Source of the DNA: JAGQLF01 sp964635995 | GTDB lineage: Bacteria; Patescibacteriota; Dojkabacteria; J137 | Direction of reading: 5' to 3' | Assembly: GCA_964635995.1 (NCBI GenBank) | Contig: CAZWRA010000020.1 | Span: forward strand, 1-23,913 | Length of the DNA stretch: 23,913 bases | In this document: positions 1 through 7,894 of the stretch, one piece after another | Layout of the letters: every line of letters starts with the position of its first letter | Numbering within the stretch: position 1 is the stretch's first letter | Notes under the pieces: model-generated | Database searches by the model: none | The model's input: the letters and a program-made list of their open reading frames with translations, nothing else | Told to the model about the DNA's origin: nothing | Made by a program: the position numbers and the translations under genes

Positions 1-88
1 TTTTCTCTAAATTTGAAGTTACCCCTATATAGAATAGCTTATTATTTTTAGTAGTTAGAATATAAACCCAACTATATTTCTTTTTCAT
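1..88 (-). CDS. GIY-YIG endonuclease domain protein, N-terminal fragment (runs off window)
   Basis: The minus strand from an ATG at 88 encodes about 29 residues before the window ends. They contain WVYILTTKNN followed by LFYIGVTSNLEK, which is the GIY-YIG nuclease core start (here VYI then YIG) of the small YhbQ/UPF0213-like family. These proteins are single-domain nucleases of about 80-100 residues, often found in mobile or repeat-linked settings. The catalytic Arg and Glu would lie outside the window. A short imperfect hairpin lies just upstream (97-117). This is the second GIY-YIG gene in the window besides the one beside tRNA-Leu. The family call is firm for such a short piece; the function is not. 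Confidence 0.7.
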   Translation of the reverse strand, partial: MKKKYSWVYILTTKNNKLFYIGVTSNLEK

Positions 89-96
89 ATATTTAT

Positions 97-117
97 ACCC
101 TTAAACAAGTTCAGGGT
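97..117. repeat. Short imperfect inverted repeat upstream of GIY-YIG gene
   Basis: The arms ACCCTTAA and TTCAGGGT are separated by 5 bases; one T-C mismatch interrupts an otherwise 8-bp stem. The element sits 9 bases upstream of the GIY-YIG start codon. From memory, repeats of the type CCCTGAACTTGTTTCAGGG occur dispersed in several bacterial groups near GIY-YIG genes. That resemblance is recollection, not a search result. Confidence 0.5.
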
Positions 118-166
118 GACGATTAGTAAAATATCATTCAAAGAGTCTTAACTTCTCTTTAAAGAG

Positions 167-1388
167 TTACCTTCTCCTAAAATACTCTTCTGGCAGTTCA
201 TAACTTTTTATTTTTTGAGTAATATCTTGAATAAATGTTTTTATTCCTTTTCTGTTTAAATAAATAAATATAATTAGTAATATCAATATTCCTACAAGAA
301 ATGAGATCCATAAAAATTTAGGAAGAACAATTCCTGCTTTTAAATTAAGAGTATTTTCTATTTCTCTTTCAGTACTTGGAAGTTCTTACTTAAATTTCTC
401 AAATGGGCTTAATATTCCACTTAAAATTTCTGAATCATTTTTTGAATTACTTGTCTTTTTAAAAGTGGTAATAATTTCTTCTTCACCTTCTGATTGAGTG
501 TCATTCTCTTCTTCCTCTACCTCACTTTCTTCCTCAATATCTTCTATTTCTTCAAACTCATTTTCTTCACCAGGAGTAGGATAAGTAGTTACTTCAAATT
601 CATCGGTATTTAAAGCATAAGCTTGACCCTTATTAATTTTTGGGTATTCAAGTTCGTCAATTACTTCATTTTTAAAACAGATTAATAATGTTCCTCCGTC
701 GTTAAGCAGTTTCTTACTGAAAAACTCTTCTTCAATAATTGTAAAAGACTCAGAAGAGAAAATTAGTGAATTTAAATCTTTAGAAATTTTTTCTGTATCG
801 CATGAGTCTCTATGAAAAGTTATATGTTTAGCTTCTAAATCATTTGAACTATTGTTATAGATCTCTGTCCACTCTTTTTCTCCTGTATTTGGAGATGGAA
901 AAATTTCTGAAAAACTTATTTTAATCTCATCTTTCTCAATTTCCTCAGGTGAATTTCGTTCTCCTTTTGTATTTTCTTCACTTTCAATCCATTCATCTTC
1001 AATTAGGGCAAAAAATATTCCATCTTCAATATCCGTATCGTATTCATATATATCTATAATATTTTTCACCAACTTTTAATTCTATTAATCCAAAATCATT
1101 ATGAAGAGTTAGCTTGTTAAATTCTCTAACACAATAACTTTCAGAATTTATTTCATTGTAACCTAAATCATATTCTTTATTATCAATAACAATAAAAATA
1201 TTCTCTGTAGAGATATTTGTATTACTATAATTTTCAATCTCAATCCACTCTTTACCCTTGTCGGATCCTTCTGGATTAATATTGAACTCACTAAATCTAA
1301 CTTGGGGAGTTTCTTGTGCACCTACTGTTGCTATAAATAGTGCAATCCAAAGAAGAATCGCCACAGCAACTATAATCCATCGCTTCAT
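167..1388 (-). pseudogene. Membrane-anchored lamin-tail (LTD) surface protein, interrupted by a frameshift and a stop
   Basis: Three pieces read in order. Codons from ATG 1388 give a signal/TM segment (residues 4-22) and a first lamin-tail-like domain (VRFSEFNINP then GKEWIEIEN). The frame moves near 1038-1050 in a TA-dinucleotide run. The next piece gives a second LTD-like unit (ISFSEIFPSP then EKEWTEIYN) and a Glu-rich acidic linker. An in-frame TAA at 386-388 is followed by 73 further clean codons to TAA at 167, encoding a TM segment (LWISFLVGILILLIIFIYL) and a basic tail. The ancestral product was therefore an exported protein with two LTD domains, an acidic stalk and a C-terminal anchor. 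LTD domains are found in many bacterial surface proteins, often as adhesion or wall-associated modules. The gene lies 41 bases downstream of the Cys-rich protein gene, probably in one transcript. Confidence 0.72.
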
Positions 1389-1429
1389 TTAGCGGTTAAT
1401 AAAAAATAGTACTATGGGGATAGTGAATA

Positions 1430-2665
1430 TTAACTGTTTTTGAATCTAGATTCAAATCTCTCTCGATCTTTTCTGAATCTGTCTGCTTCTGAGTTATCTT
1501 CTTTATTTTTAGATCGGTTTCTTAGATTATCTAATTCAATACCAATTAATAGGAAGCTTTGAGGAAGAATTTTTAATTTATATACCGCAATTCCAGCTAA
1601 TATCAAGAATGCTCCATAAATTACATAGTCTCTTGAATCTCCATAAATTGCAGTTGTAGGTAAACTACAACCATTGTTAGTACAAGTCGGATCATTTAAA
1701 CACGCTGTTAGTACACATCTGTTTTGAGCTGGATCACAGGTATGATTTGTTGGACATGTAGTTCCGTTTGGTCCTCCACAAGGTTGCCCACAGAATTGAG
1801 GAATACAATTGTTCTGACATGAAGCCATGTCAATATATTGTCCACCAGCATCCTGATTGCAAGTAAATGTTGAAGTATTACAAATGTATCTAACTTGAAT
1901 AGAAGGTTCACAATCTGCTTCACAAGAAGTGCTATTTGCATATTCTCCAGTTTCTGATATTGCACATGTATAAGTTGTTTCATCGCAAGTGTATCTTGTT
2001 TCAGGTGGAGCTACACAATTTAAATCACAAGCAGCAAAAGTCTCATATTCTCCATATGGATCTCCATTACATGTAAATGTAGTTTCATCACAGGTGTATC
2101 TAACAGGAGGTTGAACACACTCATCCTGACATGCTCCAATCGTATCGAATGGTCCATTCGCGTCCTCAACACATGTAAAGTTTGTAGTATTACATGTATA
2201 TTTAGTCTCTCCTGAAATACATGTATCTCTAAATACTTGGAAAGAACCACAAAGCTTATCTGTTCTAGTACATACTGTATCTACTTGTCCACAGCCATCT
2301 ACATATGCAACTGCAGCTCCAAAATCACTAAACTCCTGTCTATTTTCAAAACACTCCCCACTTGCAGTTAAAGTTGAACATTTAAATGCAAGAATTCTTC
2401 CACATGTCTCACCTGATGGGCAAGTATTTCCTCCTCCTGGATCATTACATACATTTTGACCTTGATCATTTGGAGTACAAACTAAATTACCTGCACATTG
2501 ATCATTACCTGGATCGCAAGGTGATCCTGCTGGTAGTGTTCCTCCAGCTACATCTTCATCAGGAGCCTGTTGGATTGAAATTGCAACAAAAATAGAAACA
2601 GCTGCAAGAAGGAGTGTCATTACAATTAATACAATAATTGTTATTCGTCTAGCCTGATAACTCAT
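1430..2665 (-). CDS. Cys-rich tandem-repeat surface protein with N- and C-terminal membrane segments
   Basis: The protein has about 411 residues. An N-terminal TM helix (about 8-30) is followed by an extracytoplasmic region with 36 cysteines, a second TM helix (about 343-363) and a charged cytoplasmic tail rich in Arg, Lys and Asp. Residues 157-292 are four tandem units of 32-35 residues, each of the form Y-T/I-C-N/D-x-T-x-F/Y-T-C, then a Gly-Tyr/Phe stretch, then C-x-x-x-C. The four Cys per unit suggest disulfide-linked mini-domains. No known family was recognised. I prefer ATG 2665 over a TTG at 2668. A -10-like TATACG lies 7 bases before the ATG. The gene sits between cca and the LTD protein on the same strand. 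A role in cell-surface contact is inference from architecture alone. Confidence 0.8.
   Translation of the reverse strand: MSYQARRITIIVLIVMTLLLAAVSIFVAISIQQAPDEDVAGGTLPAGSPCDPGNDQCAGNLVCTPNDQGQNVCNDPGGGNTCPSGETCGRILAFKCSTLTASGECFENRQEFSDFGAAVAYVDGCGQVDTVCTRTDKLCGSFQVFRDTCISGETKYTCNTTNFTCVEDANGPFDTIGACQDECVQPPVRYTCDETTFTCNGDPYGEYETFAACDLNCVAPPETRYTCDETTYTCAISETGEYANSTSCEADCEPSIQVRYICNTSTFTCNQDAGGQYIDMASCQNNCIPQFCGQPCGGPNGTTCPTNHTCDPAQNRCVLTACLNDPTCTNNGCSLPTTAIYGDSRDYVIYGAFLILAGIAVYKLKILPQSFLLIGIELDNLRNRSKNKEDNSEADRFRKDRERFESRFKNS
1793..2200 (-). repeat. Four tandem 32-35-residue Cys repeats within the surface protein gene
   Basis: This stretch encodes units beginning YTCNTTNFTC, YTCDETTFTC, YTCDETTYTC and YICNTSTFTC. 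Each unit closes with C-x-x-x-C. The units differ at many positions, so the duplication is not recent, but the cysteines and the Thr-Phe/Tyr-Thr core are kept. Confidence 0.85.
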
Positions 2666-2733
2666 CAAAAAACGTATACGATACTATTATAAAGCAAAAA
2701 GGGAAAGTTTTAAAGTTTAAAGTTAGAAAGAGA

Positions 2734-2757
2734 GCTAATAGCTATTAGCCGTTAGCT
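2734..2757. repeat. Perfect 16-bp palindrome plus tandem GTTAGCT between cca and the surface protein gene
   Basis: GCTAATAGCTATTAGC (2734-2749) is a perfect palindrome. Two GTTAGCT-type units follow (2751-2764), the last running into the cca stop codon. A transcript of the minus strand could fold this region just after cca, so it may act in 3'-end formation. There is no long U tract, so a classical intrinsic terminator is not assured. It may also be a dispersed intergenic repeat. Confidence 0.6.
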
Positions 2758-2758
2758 G

Positions 2759-4282
2759 TTAGCTTTTTGGATTTTGATTTTGTTCAACATATTCTTTAGC
2801 TTTTATTATCAAAACTTCTTTCTTATTCAACATCGGTTCATCAATAACTTTTTCTAAAAGAAAATTTAAAGTTTCACCAATTATCTGTCCTTGTTCTAGA
2901 TTTAACTCCTTGATTAAATCTTCACCAGTTATATTTAAATCAGTAACTTTAATAGCCATTTCTTGAGCCCTAATATAGGCTACTCTTTTTGCAAGTGCAT
3001 CTATTTCTTTTGGATTAAAAACTGCTTTAGGGTTCGAAGTTGCGTCTGCTATTCTTAATTTAAATAAATCATCTATTGCATCTTCACCCCCAACATTCAT
3101 AATTAATCTTCTTATTGCACCGTCTGTCCATCCGTATGCCTTCGGATCATTAAGTTCTCCTCTTATTGCAGGATCCAAATGTTCATCACTTGGCGCAACA
3201 TTATGCGCTCCTAAATTCTCTTTTCTCCAATCTCCAGATGGATAATAGAACATATGCCATCTAATTAGCCTATAAACTCTATCTATTTCAGCGTTAGGAA
3301 ACTTTAATCTTTTCATTATTTCTTTTGTCATTTCTGCACCCAGCTGATCATGACCATAAAAGTGAATTTCTTTTTCATCTTCAGTTCTAGTCCTAGACTT
3401 TCCTATATCATGAAATAAAGCTGCAACTTTAATAGAATCATCAGCAATATCACAGGTATGAAGACTATGTTCAAAAGCGTCCTCGACATGGAATTCAGGT
3501 TGAACAATATTTTCTGTTTCTAAAAGTTCTGGGATAAATATTTGCAAAATTCCTGTCTCTTTAAGTAGTCTTAAACCTTTTGAAGGTTTAGGTGATTTAT
3601 ATAAGATTTTTAGAAACTCATCTCTAAATCTTTCTATTGAAACAAGCTTTGTAATATGAGTTGTTTCTTTCATTGCCTTAAATGTATTCTCTTCTATTTC
3701 AAATTCAAGTTGAGATGCAAGTCTACATCCTCGTACTGTCCTTAATCCATCTTCACTAAATCTCTCTATTGGATCTCTAACAGCCTTTATTATTCCATTT
3801 TCTAAATCCTTAACTCCTTCATATGGATCTACAAGAATTTGTTGAAGTGAAATCTCAGAATTATCGAAGTTTTGTAAATCTAGCGCTATAGCATTAATTG
3901 TAAAATCACGCCTAGCTAGATCTTCCTCAATTGTTTTTGTAAATTCGACCTTAGCTGGCCATCTTCCTGAAACATAATCCGCGTCTGATCTATATGTTGT
4001 TACTTCAATATCAAACCTCTCTCCTTTTTCATCTTCAGAGACAACAATAATTGTTCCGAATTTTGCTCCTGTAGGAATAGTTTTAGGAAAAATTCTTTGA
4101 ATCTCTTTTGGATAAGCATTTGTAGCGATATCGTAATCTGTCGGAATTTTCCCAAGCAATACATCACGAATACTTCCTCCAACAAGATATGCTTCATATC
4201 CATTTTTCTGAAGTTCTTCAGCGATACTAATTACATACCAAGGAATTAAATCAACAAATTTTTGAATTGTTAGTTCGATCAT
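2759..4282 (-). CDS. cca: CCA tRNA nucleotidyltransferase (class II, with HD domain)
   Basis: This enzyme adds or repairs the 3'-CCA end of tRNAs using CTP and ATP. The 507-residue protein has the class II nucleotidyltransferase signature LVGGSIRDVLLG (33-44) followed by the metal-binding DYD (49-51). It also has RRDFTINA (124-131) and the RTVRG helix (about 181-185). A C-terminal HD domain follows, with H272 and the HD pair 291-292 in ALFHDIGKS. The length fits bacterial cca genes that carry an HD domain. ATG at 4282 has a TATAAT box ending 5 bases upstream, so the mRNA is probably leaderless. The gene is intact, in contrast to many neighbours. A poly(A) polymerase is possible from the fold, but the HD domain favours CCA addition. 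Confidence 0.93.
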   Translation of the reverse strand: MIELTIQKFVDLIPWYVISIAEELQKNGYEAYLVGGSIRDVLLGKIPTDYDIATNAYPKEIQRIFPKTIPTGAKFGTIIVVSEDEKGERFDIEVTTYRSDADYVSGRWPAKVEFTKTIEEDLARRDFTINAIALDLQNFDNSEISLQQILVDPYEGVKDLENGIIKAVRDPIERFSEDGLRTVRGCRLASQLEFEIEENTFKAMKETTHITKLVSIERFRDEFLKILYKSPKPSKGLRLLKETGILQIFIPELLETENIVQPEFHVEDAFEHSLHTCDIADDSIKVAALFHDIGKSRTRTEDEKEIHFYGHDQLGAEMTKEIMKRLKFPNAEIDRVYRLIRWHMFYYPSGDWRKENLGAHNVAPSDEHLDPAIRGELNDPKAYGWTDGAIRRLIMNVGGEDAIDDLFKLRIADATSNPKAVFNPKEIDALAKRVAYIRAQEMAIKVTDLNITGEDLIKELNLEQGQIIGETLNFLLEKVIDEPMLNKKEVLIIKAKEYVEQNQNPKS

Positions 4283-4287
4283 AATGA

Positions 4288-4293
4288 ATTATA
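4288..4293 (-). promoter_or_regulatory. -10 box of cca, apparently leaderless
   Basis: A perfect TATAAT on the minus strand is followed by only 5 bases (TCATT) before the cca ATG, so transcription should begin at or next to the start codon. It lies in the 16-bp gap after the glycoside hydrolase gene. No good -35 hexamer was identified. Confidence 0.55.
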
Positions 4294-4298
4294 GCTTC

Positions 4299-5540
4299 TT
4301 AAGCTTTATTTTTAATAATTTCTGAAATTTTTCTATAACTTTCTCTTTCCTTTCGCTCTCCTGTTTCTCGATTAACTTCAATTAAACCTGAGTTCGATAA
4401 ACCTAAATGCCATTCAATATTGTCTAATAGTGTACAGATACAAAAAGCCTTAATATTAAATTTAGACCCATTTATTAAGTTAACAACTCTGCTTAAACAC
4501 TGAGTTAGATAAGCTATTTTTTGACTATCATCATCACTTGAAAAATGAGCTCCTATTTCAGTGATTATTATTTCTTTATCAGGGTACATTAACTTTATTC
4601 CATTAAGCGATTTTTCTAATCCTTCAGGATCTAAATGCCAACTTAATTCAGAAATCCATTTATTATCTGTTTGTCTTTTAAAAATATCTATTTCCCATGA
4701 ATGCCAGTAATTTACTGCTACAAAATCGACAACAAGATTTTTATCAAATGGATTAATTCCTTTTTCAAAATAATATCTTTCATAGTAAGTAGCAAAAGTT
4801 AATGCAGCACTGTTAAGAAATTTAGAAAACAATTTTGATTTTTCGTAAATATAGTAGTTCGCTGAATTCTTTGTATAACTAAGTTTTATCTCTGGATCAA
4901 TTTTTTTTAATGTTAAATATGCAAGATTATATGCATTTTTTAAGTTATTTATTGCTTTAAAAAATTGTAAGTAATTCTTCTTTTCAGGTGGCCACCATCC
5001 CATTACATAGCTATTTCCTGCATTAACATTAGGTTCATTTAAAATAACAACATATTCTAAAACCTCATGTAATTTTTTATTTAGTCTTGACTCAAATTGA
5101 TCAGCTAAATAATTAAAAAGTTTTTCAACATAATTATTAAATTCTTGAGCTAATTTCTGATTATGCCAATGCTTTTTTAGAAGAATAGGCTCATCCCAAT
5201 GCCAAATTGTTAAAATTGGCATAATATTATTTTCAATAAGAACTTGTATTTGTTGAATTCCAATCTCAATACGCTCTAGATTTAGGCTTCCATCAGCTTT
5301 CATACATGTTGCCCATGGAAAGAAAGTATATCTGTAAACTTTAGCTCCTGAATTAATTAATAATTCATAATCATCTCGCCACTTTTCAAGATGATAAGGG
5401 AATTTGTCTTTTATAAATAATTCTTTAAAAATCTGATCCCAATAAGTATCCGAACTTTCTCCTTGTTGAACAGCACAGTCTGAGAACCCTATTTTTAGAT
5501 TTTCAGGTACTTTAATATTGGAGATTATTTCCTGTTGCAT
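4299..5540 (-). CDS. Glycoside hydrolase family 1 protein (beta-glucosidase-like)
   Basis: This is a retaining beta-glycosidase by family membership; the substrate cannot be told. Counted from ATG 5540, the 413-residue protein has the conserved WHWDEP (113-118), the acid/base glutamate in ILNEP (E169), NYWHSW (277-282), and the nucleophile glutamate in IITEIG (E328). A DNIEW motif matches the usual DNFEW before the C-terminal strand. It is somewhat shorter than typical GH1 enzymes (about 440-470 residues), and no signal peptide is evident, so it is probably cytoplasmic. A TTG at 5573 would add 11 residues, but that stretch overlaps a TATAAT box, so ATG 5540 is preferred. It is divergent from the inositol-monophosphatase-type gene. 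Confidence 0.9.
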   Translation of the reverse strand: MQQEIISNIKVPENLKIGFSDCAVQQGESSDTYWDQIFKELFIKDKFPYHLEKWRDDYELLINSGAKVYRYTFFPWATCMKADGSLNLERIEIGIQQIQVLIENNIMPILTIWHWDEPILLKKHWHNQKLAQEFNNYVEKLFNYLADQFESRLNKKLHEVLEYVVILNEPNVNAGNSYVMGWWPPEKKNYLQFFKAINNLKNAYNLAYLTLKKIDPEIKLSYTKNSANYYIYEKSKLFSKFLNSAALTFATYYERYYFEKGINPFDKNLVVDFVAVNYWHSWEIDIFKRQTDNKWISELSWHLDPEGLEKSLNGIKLMYPDKEIIITEIGAHFSSDDDSQKIAYLTQCLSRVVNLINGSKFNIKAFCICTLLDNIEWHLGLSNSGLIEVNRETGERKERESYRKISEIIKNKA

Positions 5541-5549
5541 AATGTAATA

Positions 5550-5555
5550 ATTATA
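5550..5555 (-). promoter_or_regulatory. -10 box of the GH1 gene
   Basis: A perfect TATAAT on the minus strand lies 9 bases before ATG 5540, so the transcript would be leaderless or have a leader of only a few bases. It shares the 66-bp divergent spacer with the plus-strand promoter at 5590-5595. Confidence 0.5.
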
Positions 5556-5589
5556 TACAACTACTTTATACAATAAAATTGTTAAAAAG

Positions 5590-5595
5590 TATGAT
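5590..5595 (+). promoter_or_regulatory. -10 box of the inositol-monophosphatase-type gene
   Basis: TATGAT lies 11 bases before ATG 5607, again leaving almost no 5' leader. No Shine-Dalgarno sequence is seen before this ATG. Confidence 0.4.
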
Positions 5596-5606
5596 ATCTT
5601 TTAACT

Positions 5607-6402
5607 ATGGATCTAAATAATATTCATAATCAGGTTTTAAAAATTGCAGAACAAGCTTCTGAACTTTCACTAAAATTTTTCAGGAAAGAAGATCATTCAA
5701 GCCTAAAGGCTGACGATAGCGTTGTAACCTTAGCTGATACAGAACTGAATTCTTTTTTAATCTCTGAACTTTCTAAAATTGATTCAAGTATAGGTTTTAT
5801 TGTAGAAGAATCTAAACAACAGGATATTAAAGATTACAACTGGATAATTGATCCAATTGATGGAACTAATAATTATTATCATGGTTTAGAACTTTGGGGA
5901 ATTAATATTGCCTTATGGCATAAAAACGAACCAGTTTACGGAATAATGTATTTTCCTATGTTAATAGAAAAATTTGTTTATTTTATTAAAGATAATGGAG
6001 CATTTAATTACAAGAACGAAAAAATGATTTTTAAAAATAAAAAAAAGTATTAAACCTGTAATTTCTTTTGGAGGAGTATTAATGGAAGAAACAAAAATAG
6101 AAGTTTATAAATTAATAAATAAGTCTGGATACACATTTCAAAAATATGGTGCATCTTGTTATGAAGCTAAAGCTTTAATGGATAATGCTGCAGAATGCCT
6201 TTTTCAATTAAGGCTCGCTATTTGGGATATTGGAGTTGCTCTTGGTCTTTTAAAAGAAATGAGCTGTCCAATTAAGTTTTTAAAGGAGACCCCTGATTAT
6301 AAAGATCCTAACTTTATAAAGTATGAGCATTATTTTATAGCTGGTAATTTAAAAATTATTAATAAAACAGAACAAGGACTTAAAGAGATTTTAAATTTAT
6401 AA
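5607..6402 (+). pseudogene. Inositol monophosphatase-family phosphatase, broken by one frameshift at an A8 run
   Basis: Members of this Mg2+-dependent phosphatase family act on inositol phosphates, histidinol phosphate, fructose bisphosphate or PAP. The first frame carries VEES (66-69) and the metal-binding DPIDGT (82-87). It ends at TAA 6051-6053, just after eight As at 6039-6046. Removing one A joins it to the second frame, which reads SIKPVISFGGVL before the ATG at 6082. That frame continues through the family's C-terminal motif (AIWDIGVALGLL, matching the usual WDxAA) to TAA 6402. The joined protein has the normal length of about 265 residues. A homopolymer indel is the simplest explanation, either real or a sequencing error. 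Programmed +1 slippage on the A run is a less likely alternative. Confidence 0.82.
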
Positions 6403-6466
6403 AATATAGAATTACTGAACTTTTAGAGCTAAACTACTGGCAACATATTTTTAATGCTTAAATTAA

Positions 6467-7240
6467 ATGAAACTTTTTAAACAATATATTTATCCTAGAT
6501 TAATTTTAGACTTAACAACTTTCTATATTCCTTTAATGATTTTTGGAATAATTGCAGCTAGACTTCAGTTTTTTTCTGTTCAAGTTTTATTAGGACTTGT
6601 TGCAAATTATTTAATGATAATTTTTGCATTTATTTATAACGATGTTGAAGATGTAGAAGCTGATGCTAAATACATCTTTGAACCGTTGAGTTTTCTTAAC
6701 CATATGCGAATGAATCTTGCTATTTACGAGCAAGAAAAAGGAAAGCGAAGATTTCAAAATCCTTTTTCAAATGGAATGCTTACTAGAAAAGATGGATTTA
6801 ATATTCTAATGACTTTAATAATTACTTCTTTAGTTATAAGCATATTCGTTGGAGGATTATTAGGATTTTTTATTGCGGTTTCTAATATTATTGTTGGTGT
6901 TTTATATTCAGGGGGAATGGTTCAATTTAAATCTATGCCCTTAATCGATGTTTTGTCTCATTGTTATTTACTAGCAGGAGTACAAATAATTTACTTTATG
7001 GTTTTTCAAAATGCATCAGTAGATATTTATTCATTTATACTTCTTCTTTCTGTAATGGGGTATTCAATTGGAGGTGATCTTTGGAATGAGTATAGGGATT
7101 TCGATTCCGATCAAGCTGCTGGTTTAAAAAATACTGCTTCTATTTTAGGAAAGAAACGAACATTATTAGCAAATAAAATCCTATGTGCAGTTTCTTTAAT
7201 AGGAATAGTTATCTCATCAGTTATAATAGTTATAAATTAG
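6467..7240 (+). CDS. UbiA-family membrane prenyltransferase
   Basis: UbiA enzymes join a polyprenyl diphosphate to an acceptor in the membrane. The acceptor may be an aromatic ring, haem, glycerol phosphate or a sugar phosphate. The 257-residue protein is mostly hydrophobic helices. It has the first Asp-rich motif NDVEDVEAD (58-66: N58, D59, D62, D66) and a second DLWNEYRDFDSD (204-215), the usual two Mg2+-diphosphate sites. The sequence does not reveal the acceptor, and no quinone or haem pathway genes are nearby. It ends at TAG 7238-7240, whose last base begins a GTAC repeat array leading straight to recX. Confidence 0.85.
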   Translation: MKLFKQYIYPRLILDLTTFYIPLMIFGIIAARLQFFSVQVLLGLVANYLMIIFAFIYNDVEDVEADAKYIFEPLSFLNHMRMNLAIYEQEKGKRRFQNPFSNGMLTRKDGFNILMTLIITSLVISIFVGGLLGFFIAVSNIIVGVLYSGGMVQFKSMPLIDVLSHCYLLAGVQIIYFMVFQNASVDIYSFILLLSVMGYSIGGDLWNEYRDFDSDQAAGLKNTASILGKKRTLLANKILCAVSLIGIVISSVIIVIN

Positions 7241-7275
7241 TACCTTTGTACTTAGGTACCTAGGTACATAAGTAC
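7240..7275. repeat. Period-8 GTAC array between the ubiA-family gene and recX
   Basis: Five GTAC tetramers start at 7240, 7248, 7256, 7264 and 7272, each separated by exactly 4 bases (CTTT, TTAG, CTAG, ATAA). The middle forms a near-perfect inverted repeat: arms of 11 bases with 10 matches around CTAG at 7260-7263. The array fills the entire spacer, from the last base of one stop codon to the base before the next ATG. Confidence 0.8.
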
Positions 7276-7890
7276 ATGATAATAACTTCTATAGTTCAAC
7301 AAAAAAGAAATCCTGAAAACGTAAACATTTTTATTGATAATAAATTTTTCAGATCAATCTCAAAAAATCAGCTTATTGAATTAGGCTTATATAAAAATCT
7401 AGAAATTACAGAGTAGAAAAAGGAGGAAATAAATAAGAACTCTTCAATAAATAAAGTTAAGGAAAAAGTAAATAGATATATTCAAGTTAGACCTAGGAGT
7501 ATAAAGGAAGTTAATGATTATCTAATTTGTAGAAAAGAAGTAGAACCTAATGAAGCAGAGATTGTAATTAATGATTATATTATAAAAGGAATTCTAAATG
7601 ACAGTGAATTCACAAGATGGTTTATAGAACAAAGATTAAGTTCAGGAAAATATGGAGAGCTAAGAATTAAATCGGATTTATTTAAAAAGGGAGTAAGTAA
7701 ACAAATTATTCAAGATATATTAAGTAATTTAGATATTAATGAGAAGACCAAAGAGGATTTAAAAGAACAAATAAATAAATTACAACAAACTATTAAAGAA
7801 CAAGATCCGAAGAAAAAGAAAGAAAAGATTATTCAAAGATTGATTTCTAGAGGATTTATATATAAGAATATAAAAGAGTTAATTAAATAA
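7276..7890 (+). pseudogene. recX: RecX family regulator of RecA, with an in-frame amber codon
   Basis: RecX binds RecA filaments and modulates recombination. The 46 codons before TAG 7414-7416 give a typical RecX N-terminus (ITSIVQQKRNPENVNIFID, ending LEITE). The same frame resumes at once with KKEEINKNSS and continues for 157 clean codons to TAA 7890. That part includes the three-helix repeats RPRSIKEVNDYL, GILNDSEFTRWFIEQRLSSG and KKGVSKQIIQDIL. Total length is about 204 codons, normal for RecX. An AGGAGG follows the amber codon, but no ATG, GTG or TTG lies at a usable distance, so a restart is not supported. The gene is either a one-base pseudogene, an error, or read through. Confidence 0.82.
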
Positions 7891-7894
7891 AAAT

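Noticed and set aside
1793..2200. CRISPR-like array
   Set aside because: The periodicity is protein-coding, about 100 bases per unit with diverged sequence; there are no constant repeats with unique spacers.
1708..2595. ORFs in other frames over the Cys-rich gene (1708-1983, 2020-2250, plus strand 2386-2595)
   Set aside because: They are shadows of the repeat-rich main frame with no motif or start signal. Similar shadow ORFs over the kinase, decarboxylase, photolyase and M23 genes were dropped for the same reason.
6039..6082. Programmed frameshift on A8 in the IMPase-type gene, with GGAGGAG before ATG 6082 as a restart site
   Set aside because: GGAGGAG encodes the FGG motif of the continuous protein. 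A one-base homopolymer indel explains the break more simply, and neither half alone would be a working enzyme.
7417..7440. AGGAGG after the recX amber codon as a ribosome restart site
   Set aside because: No ATG, GTG or TTG lies at a usable distance in frame. The match is explained by Lys/Glu codons (AAG GAG GAA).
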